Assembly: GCA_963556195.1 (NCBI GenBank)
Contig: OY744517.1
Coordinates: forward strand, 80,865,714 to 80,929,713
Direction: 5' to 3'
Length of the DNA: 64,000 nucleotides
DNA from: Sepiola atlantica
Taxonomy: Eukaryota > Mollusca > Cephalopoda > Sepiida > Sepiolidae
How positions within the stretch are numbered: position 1 is the first letter of the stretch; each line of letters starts with the position of its first letter. Position numbers and translations under genes: made by a program. The notes under the pieces are model-generated. The model was not told the DNA's origin and did no database searches. It was given only the letters and a program-made list of their open reading frames with translations. This document shows, in pieces, positions 56,590 through 64,000 of this stretch.

Positions 56590-56840
56590 TTAAGCAAGAT
56601 TCCCTGAATTTTAATTTCTTCTTAAGACCCCTTAAGCTTAAGTCTGAAATTTTAGACATTTTCTAAAATCAAAATCATGTAATAGATTTTGATCAAAATT
56701 GGAATAAGGATTGTAGACATAAGATTTAGCAGCATTATATCTTGATTTAATCTTCGTAAGGGGGACATAAAAGTGGTGCAAAACTTTTCTGTTCGGAGAA
56801 TTAAGTTGACTCGTCCTGGAGCGAGTATTCTTTTAGTTAT
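56590..56840 (-). repeat. dispersed repeat related to 35425-35960
   Basis: Inverted copy with TTCTTAAGACCCCTTAAGCT and ACTTTTCTGTTCGGAGAATT. Confidence 0.6.
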
Positions 56841-57151
56841 TCCGCAGTATAAGATTGCTTGAATCTATTTTATTACAATGTAAGCGCCAAAAGTTTATGC
56901 CAAAGTTTATTTGATGTCATGTTACTGTTACCATCATATTTTTTATACTCTGCTGGAATGTTCCTTCAATGTTTATATTTTTTTATATTTGTTTTTAAAC
57001 AAGAATTTTGTTGATAAAGAAAAAGTATAACTTATTTTGTCATGATCTTTCATTTGCTACACTTACACATGAACTTAATTAGTAAGCTTAAGTTTATTCT
57101 AAGTTTTACCTAAGCCACAAAATATAAAAAGCTGTATTTACTCTGTAACAA

Positions 57152-57613
57152 TAGGGGTGGGACGTAATGGGTGAAAATTTCAGATTCATGCGAGTAGTAT
57201 TTCTTTGTGTTCATTTATACATAAATAACACTAAACAATCAAACATTTTGAAAATTTTGCAAAATTCAGAAGGTGCAGGCCAAAAATAGCCGTTAGGGCT
57301 CCACGGGACTCAAAATCCATCATTTTTCGGTGAAAAAGTGGTTTCATGCGACATTGCAGGTCCTAAAACATCCTCAAAAGCTACGAATGGATATAGATGG
57401 TTAAATCTGATATAGTACTTTAATTTATGACCATTTTCAGGCTGTGAAAAGGTTTTCATGAATGTAAAATAACCAAAAACTAGTGGCCTGTACCTTCTGA
57501 ATTTTGCAAAATTTTCAAAATGTTTGATTGTTTAGTGTTATTTATGTATAAATGAACACAAAAAATACTACTCGCATGAATCTGAAATGTTCACCCATTA
57601 CGTCCCACCCCTA
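57152..57613. mobile_element. 462-bp MITE with long TIRs, copy 3
   Basis: The ends are TAGGGGTGGGACGTAATGGG and its complement. The 7-bp direct repeat GTAACAA flanks it at 57145-57151 and 57614-57620. Orientation of the loop is opposite to copies 1 and 2. Confidence 0.93.
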
Positions 57614-58029
57614 GTAACAATTGATAATGTGTCTACTTAAAACTGTCAATATTCAATGAATCCATAGATGGGTTGTTCAAAAATGTTCATCATAATTATA
57701 ATGCTTTCAAATTGTAAATGTTAAAATATTGATTACATTGTAAAATAATGAAGAAAGTATAAAAAGATAAGAATAAAGATTAAAAAAAGGTTCCCATTTA
57801 CGGCAAGACTATTTTGTTTTTTCTTGCATCATGTAAAGTTTCTACATTTTATCTAATTTTAACTTTGATAACGCCAAGATATAATTAAAATTAAAAAAAT
57901 TGAAAAGAAAAACATTTAATTATGAACTTGCTGGTGTGATGAATGTAGAAAAAAATAGATTGTTCAATCACTTCTTTTGATTGGAAGTTGCTTAAGCTGA
58001 CAAAATTATATTCAGACCTTCTAAATCTC

Positions 58030-58930
58030 CACCAATCACAAACATATTTGGTCATTTGATGCAATTTAACCTTTTGGGGTTATCGAATGCCGAAACCTAT
58101 TGTAAACGTTTTATGATATACAATTAATTGAACACAAGTCGATCTTTTGTACTCATAGCTCGTGGGAAAGTGGGTGCATACCTTTCCTGATGAGATTAGT
58201 GCATAAATGACCACAATAGGTTTGATAGAATGTGAACTTGGCATAGTTGATTCGGTAAACGTTCAGATTGACGACATAAACAGTTTCTTCAAAAAGTTGA
58301 ATAAAATTAGTGTATGGCGATAATATACACATATTTTTTAAACATTATGACATTAAAAACGTTTTGGAGTTAAAATCAATTCAATATTACGTAGTAATTC
58401 GAAAAAAAAGACGTTTTAATACTTTTTTCGTCTTGAATGATATAGAAAACAACATGACGCCGGTTCCTTTTTGTAAAAAATCTCGATTATTCTACCATAT
58501 TTACACATTTCAAACGTGTTTTTCTTCCGATTACATGCATAATCCTGAATAGATTTTAACTCGAAATGGTTCCTCATTTAATAATATTTTTTTTAAATAA
58601 CAACATAAATCGCCTATACACAATTTTTTTATCGAATTTTGTTTATGTTGTCAATCTAGTTGATTGCCGTTGGTTCTATAGTCTATTAGGCCAATCATGT
58701 TTGGTTATTTTACGACAAATTAACCCTTTTGGAGCCATTGAATGCCGAAACACAATACCTATCATAAACGATTCATTGTATATGATTAATTGAATATAAT
58801 TTGCAATTTTACCCATAACTGGAGAGAAATTGCTGGTTCATATCTTTCCCAACAGTATCAGTGAGTAAATGATCACAACAGATCTGATAGAATTTGCAAT
58901 CGATATATTTGATTCCGTATGTTGCAAGAT
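58030..58930 (+). repeat. two copies of a dispersed repeat
   Basis: 58030-58260 and 58670-58930 share GAATGCCGAAACC/ACA-type, ATTAATTGAACACAAG-type and GTGCATACCTTTCC-type blocks. 58260-58670 between them shows nothing coded. Confidence 0.6.
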
Positions 58931-59526
58931 TATCCATTAGGTCAATAACAACCCCTCCCCATCCAATTAAATTGAATTTATGTGAACATTAAAGAATATC
59001 AATCACAAAGTGGTAGGAAATTTGAAAACTAATAAATACATACATGAAAATTGTGAAAATTTATGAAACATTTCAAATTAAAAAAAAGACAACTTATTGA
59101 AAGGGAGATTTCTTTCATAACTTGCAAAAAAAATGTACGCAATTGAATGGCAGATAAGAATCTTTCTCTTGTAATTTCCTGTTTTGTCAGAAAGTTGAGG
59201 GTAAAAGATCAGATTTTCCCACCCCTTATAGACACGATTTGATTTTGGCTTCATGTTTTCTCAACCAAGGGAAAAGGATGTTTAGATTGCGTTTATAAAG
59301 AAATTAAATGGAAGGGCTGGCCTGATAAAGCTGTTAGTTTATGCAGACTTCTTTAAAAGTTGGCAGTTATTTATGTGGACAGATACATAGGAATATATGA
59401 ATGTTGCAATGCTCTAAATTTTAGCTTTGGTTAAGATCACATATGTCAAGCAGATGGCATAAAAAATTAACACAAATGTATATTTGATACTCAGGGTATG
59501 AAAACTCAAATACACACACATATATT

Positions 59527-59630
<104 letters not shown>

Positions 59631-59839
59631 AATGCATAGAAATACATGCACATACATGTGCATGTATATCTATCTATACTAATAAAGCTATCAGATAATT
59701 TCATTTGTCTATGTTTTTAATGCATAAATATTTAAGTATTTTATAATTACATTAAATTATTGTTTTTAATTGAATATTAATTGAATATTAATTGACTATT
59801 TATGCATTAGTGTAAAAGAAATGACATTTTAAAATGCCA

Positions 59840-60300
59840 AAAAATGTTAATCCCCTCCCCCATCTCCAAGCGGAAATTCGCTTGAATTTGAGTGGGGGAT
59901 TGTTAAACTTTGCGTGTTAGAGTGCGACATAGTGGTAGGCAGTGAACCACAAAGACGAGGAAGAAAAGACAAGAATCAATGAGGAAAAATTAATACGCGT
60001 GCATGAGACACGAACTTTTATTGCGAACTAAATATAAAACAGTTGAATCTCTTTTGGCGCCTAATTTGGCACTATTTACATGTCACGTGGTAGTTCCTGT
60101 AGCGTAATATTAAGATTAGAGTCACTGACCTCGTCACTACTTAGTCAGGTGGAACTATATTCAGTTGATTAAACTTAACAGGGATACATTTTGATAACAA
60201 TACAATAACATGGGGTTCAGGGCTGGATACAGGAGAACACAACATTCTAATGGTCTCTTCAGAGCTAAATGCCTAAACAAAAAAAATAAAATTATCAGAA
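59840..60300. other. GC-richer unidentified block
   Basis: Contains GGCGCCTAATTTGGCAC and ACGTGGTAG. It might be part of an LTR or SINE. I cannot find termini. Confidence 0.3.
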
Positions 60301-60368
60301 TTTAAATATTTTTTCAATTGGAAGGCAATAAGTTATCTTATATAATCCAAAGTATTTTGCCAAAAGCT

Positions 60369-60545
60369 ATGTCTAAAATAATATTTAAAAAGAACAATGT
60401 CTAAAATAATATTTAAAAAGAACAATGTCTAAAATAATATTTAAAAAGAACAATGTCTAAAATAATATTTAAAAAGAACAATGTCTAAAATAATATTTAA
60501 ACAGAACAATGTCTAAAATAATATTTAAAAAGAACAATTTCTAAA
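60369..60545 (+). repeat. 28-bp tandem repeat
   Basis: Six units of ATGTCTAAAATAATATTTAA plus AAAGAACA, starting at 60369, 60397, 60425, 60453, 60481 and 60509; a seventh is partial. One unit has a single C change. Confidence 0.96.
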
Positions 60546-60549
60546 GAAA

Positions 60550-61550
60550 GGAGTGGAGAGATTTATGGGCGAGACGTGTATGGATATTTGTATATGCAAG
60601 TATAAATATGTATAAATTGGTATGCTGACGCTAATAAATTTATATAAAATCTATGACACACATGATATTCCTGTCTTTTTCTGGGTGTGGCATTCGCCTT
60701 AGGCAGGTTGAGCCAGCTTCCTTTGTCAAGAAAGAAGTTTCTAGGAGATAAAAAAAACTCACAAGCGGCCCCCTGTCGCATGTATAATATACGATATTGA
60801 ACAAAGTCTTATTCTATAAAAACTAGAATTATCAAATTTGTTTCTTCCAAATTTCACAGCAAAAAGAGTTGTTTCATTTTTTTGTTGCTTATTATTGGCC
60901 AACTTATCGAAAAACATATTATTTATCTAGAAGCAAAGCTTCATTCCTATAAAGTTGTTTCTCAGAATTGTGCAAGAGATTTTAACCCACTAGTTACACC
61001 AAAGTTGATCAATTCGTTTTGTGGAGTAGGACAGGTGGCCTTATTATATGGTGGAACAGGGCAACCCAGCCAGAAAATGGACTGACCCAACTATGTGCAA
61101 ATAACATGGATATATGATCCCCTAAAAGAAATATCATCCGATGAAGGACCACTGTTCGATTCTCATAATATAATATGTTCATCGATAATTGGAGAATAAA
61201 AAATGGACATCATCAGCGTACTATCCCCAGAGTAATGAACGGTGGACAGCACTGCTGGCTATGCCATGACTGTGTGCCGAGTCCACATTAACTCACTTTA
61301 GTACCACTATTCAAGGTCTGGACATGCCTCCATCAATGATCATTTTTCAAACATAACTCAATCTCAAAATTGAGGAATATTTTAGCCTGTATTTTGTGTG
61401 ATTAAAATACATAAGAAAAAAGCCTTAAGGAAACAAACGTTGATTAACTCAGCTTTAGTATAATAATAATAATAAATATATATTTTTTGGGGTTTTTCAT
61501 GCATTCTGTATCCATGACTTTTCACTTATGATATATCGTGTATGACACAC
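60550..61550. other. unassigned stretch
   Basis: 61340-61460 matches 54700-54850. No gene, domain or SINE head recognised. Confidence 0.4.
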
Positions 61551-61571
61551 ACACATATATATATATATATA

Positions 61572-61769
61572 TTTCCACTCTTTGTGAATTTTTCTGATGA
61601 TTTTGTAATGTTGCAGAGACGATATTGACATAAAAATATTGTTTGGCACAAGACAAATGAAACGGACCGTAAAAAATATATCTCACAGAAATATTATGTT
61701 TTTTGGAAATGTGAAAAAATAAAAATAATAAATCAAAAACATAGTTATTGGAATATAATATGAACCTGA

Positions 61770-61773
<4 letters not shown>
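61572..61773 (-). repeat. TA-bounded dispersed repeat, copy 4
   Basis: Reverse complement of 6856-7070. The + strand has CTGATGATTTTGTAATG near 61592, followed after a possible hairpin by GAGACG rather than GAAAC. Confidence 0.72.

Positions 61774-61840
<67 letters not shown>
61774..61840. repeat. (TA)n microsatellite
   Basis: Pure TA run. Confidence 0.96.
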
Positions 61841-61842
<2 letters not shown>

Positions 61843-61844
61843 TA

Positions 61845-62049
61845 AATGAAAAGTCGTGGAAACAGAATGTATGAAAGACAAAATGAAAAAACAATTAAAC
61901 ACCGGAAGAAATTTAAAAAAACAAACAGAAAATGCCAACGGTTTTGTTCGGATCAACGAACATCTTTACATTCGTTGATCTGAACAAAACCGGTCAAATC
62001 TCCTGTTTTTTTTTTATTTCTTCCTGTATTTAATGGTTTTTCTTTTCTG

Positions 62050-62050
<1 letters not shown>
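61845..62050. repeat. partial fold-back between TA tracts
   Basis: Inverted blocks: GGTTTTGTTCGGATCAACGA at 61938 with its complement near 61975-62000. Outer arms are poor. Confidence 0.6.

Positions 62051-62054
<4 letters not shown>

Positions 62055-62111
<57 letters not shown>
62055..62111. repeat. (TA)n microsatellite
   Basis: Pure TA run. Confidence 0.96.
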
Positions 62112-62114
<3 letters not shown>

Positions 62115-62909
62115 CTGATGTTAAAAGTTTTGCATTTATTGTTTTGTTTGTCTATTTTTATAGTTTTAATTATTTAATATAAATGTTCATTTTTTTTGCA
62201 AATAAGTCAGTAAGTTATAATTGTAATAATTACTTTTTCACTTTTATTTTTTCATCATCTTTTTGCTGCTTTTTATCATGGCATTCTAGCTTGACCCATT
62301 CTTCATCTTTTAAAGTAAATTGTGTGAACTCAGAATAGAGAAGAAGCTCCCAACAAGATCTAATCATCCTGTAAATGTATTAATCTTGCATTTTATATCT
62401 ATATAAATTGAGTTTTTCTTTATTTCCACACTATTTACATTAATGGTCAAAGAATGTTTTATGATAAAACACAACAAATTCGTTTTTAAAAAAACTAGCT
62501 AAAAAAATTCATTATTTCAAACCAAAATAACTGAAAACTACTATTTTTAACAATTAATCTTGTAATTTTGATTATGTTTTTTTCTCCTTTTCTTTCTGTT
62601 TCTTCTTTTTCCACCCTCATTTCTAACTTTTCTTCTTTTTCCCCCTCCTCCTTCTCCTCCTTCTGTTTTTTGTATACTGCGCTTTTGTTTTCCACCCATT
62701 TTTTAATCACCATGACTTGGAGTAGAGCCATTTTTTTGTTCTGTCTGTAGTTTTAAAATAGAGAGTCAAGTGAGTCGTTCAACGGAGATTGGTCCCTTGA
62801 AATACGAAGTTCATCTACTGGCTGTAAGGTGGGAACTTGTCCTCATTTCATTTCTAACAAATTCCACTCATCTCTCCTCATTCTTATCCTCTTATTTCTT
62901 ATCTTTCTA

Positions 62910-62916
62910 TTATTAA

Positions 62917-62985
<69 letters not shown>
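62910..62985. repeat. (TTA)n microsatellite
   Basis: About 23 ATT units. It gives a false poly-Leu frame. 62112-62900 before it is AT- and pyrimidine-rich with no gene. Confidence 0.97.
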
Positions 62986-63379
62986 CTAACCTTTGCAAAA
63001 TTGAAATCCTACATGAAAGCTATTTATAGATCTAGTGAAGTTCAACAATTTATAAAAGATCAAAATATACTAAAAATAAACTATTTGTGTTTTGTAAGAT
63101 GAATTAATGTTAGATCTTAACTTTTTTCTTCAAATAAAACGACTTCAATATTAGGCATGTTAATTATTTGCTCTTGAAATTGTAGTAGTGTAACTATAGT
63201 ACCGTGTATTACCATGAAATATTCACAGGCGTTGTTATGTCCTTGAAGGGATATGATAAATAAGACAAACACATATATTGAAAAGAAGAATAAAGTTACA
63301 TTACTGCAATACAATGTCGCCAGTGCAGCTTCTGCTACTTGAATCGATAGTTACATACTTCCCATATTAGTATGATGTG

Positions 63380-63600
63380 GCAAAGGCTGGAAAGTGGGGA
63401 GAGTAAGCCAGCGCTCCTAAAGAACAGGCACTCTGGCGTCTTAAAAATTGCGTGGCAGTCCTATCGGCATTCCCTGGTTGGGGTGCCTTAAGTAGTTAGC
63501 AATAAACTAACTCCTCCCCAAATATGAAAGGCAATGCCTGGGAGGGTGAACCTCCTAGAACTACCCAGGAGGAGACTAGAAAGTGGACCTTGGGTTTACT
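63380..63600 (-). mobile_element. U2-SINE family, copy 7, head missing, decayed
   Basis: The body is recognisable (CATTCCCTGGTTGGGGTGCC, CAATAAACTAACTCCTCCCC). The U2 head is absent. The 5' junction resembles the flank of copy 1 (TTTACTTTCGGCAG). Confidence 0.75.
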
Positions 63601-63611
63601 TTCGGCAGTCT

Positions 63612-64000
63612 CGTCACTCCAAACAAGGCAGGCCGCCACTGTAGACGTAAGGGGTTACTGAAAATTAGGGAGTAGGTTTTGGGTGTCACCCAAAATTGGG
63701 AGCAGTGTAGCGAGATGTCTGTTTACATTAGTTTTAAATCTCTGCATGTCGGTACTGTCAGGGAAACAGGGAGCAGGGAGGGAGTTCCATAGGCCAGCAG
63801 CACAAGGAAAGAAGCTATTGGAGTAGAAGGCTCTCCGGCATCTGGGGACCTCCACAGTGAATGGATAGGATTTAGCTGATTGTTGAGTTGGTCTAGTGTA
63901 TTTATGTCGAGAGGGCACCAGAGTAGCCAATTCATCGGAGCACAATCCATTGAAGTATTTGTAAAACAATCACAAGGATGCAACATTGTGGCGATGGGAC
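63612..64000 (-). mobile_element. LINE 3' fragment running off the window
   Basis: On - it reads FYKYFNGLCSDELATLVPSR, HKYTRPTQQSAKSYPFTVEV and KTNVNRHLATLLPI. Same family as 10880-12972. The 5' part lies beyond 64000. Confidence 0.93.

Noticed and set aside
62495..62750. Lys/Glu-rich frame on - and Phe/Ser-rich frame on +
   Set aside because: Both come from one pyrimidine-rich stretch. No splice sites or domain accompany them.
62829..63029. Poly-Leu open frame resembling a membrane protein
   Set aside because: It is the translation of the (TTA)n repeat.

Overview
The window is AT-rich animal nuclear DNA, dominated by repeats. It holds introns with GT-AG borders, LINE, Penelope-like and Tc1/mariner remnants, several SINE families, many fold-back repeats and at least thirty (TA)n tracts. 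I see no bacterial gene, operon or CRISPR array. The mix suggests a lophotrochozoan, and a cephalopod mollusc is my best guess. That is inference from repeat style, not from a marker gene.

The only host gene I can support lies on the + strand from 21170 to 48108. Six exons join with matching phases: EGF-like (21170-21298), three exons forming one SEA domain (36396-36490, 37831-37895, 40370-40557), a membrane helix (45579-45702) and a last exon with the cytoplasmic tail and stop (48009-48108). The visible part is about 233 residues and reads as the C-terminal half of a type I EGF-SEA-membrane protein of the membrane-mucin kind. Its 5' exons must lie upstream, outside the window or hidden in the first 21 kb.

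Layout. 1-9.3 kb: (TA)n tracts with palindromic elements, a fold-back repeat and an LTR-like block. 9.3-10.6 kb: a mariner-like transposon with TIRs and a broken transposase. 10.9-13.0 kb: a 5'-truncated LINE. 13-21 kb: repeat remnants, one U2-headed SINE and a second copy of the fold-back repeat. 21-48 kb: the gene, with introns carrying U2-headed, 5S-headed and tRNA-headed SINEs, a 7-bp-TSD MITE, LINE and Penelope fragments and a second LTR-like block. 48-64 kb: LINE remnants, two more MITE copies, a U2-headed SINE with an 18-bp target duplication, a 28-bp tandem repeat and the 3' part of a LINE at the window edge.

The most interesting signals are the SINE family whose head is the 5' end of U2 snRNA, and a set of dispersed repeats with a hammerhead-like core (CTGANGA, short hairpin, GAAA). 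In two copies of the latter the hairpin shows a compensatory base change. Insertions dated by exact target duplications or an empty site let parts of the mosaic be read as a sequence of events.
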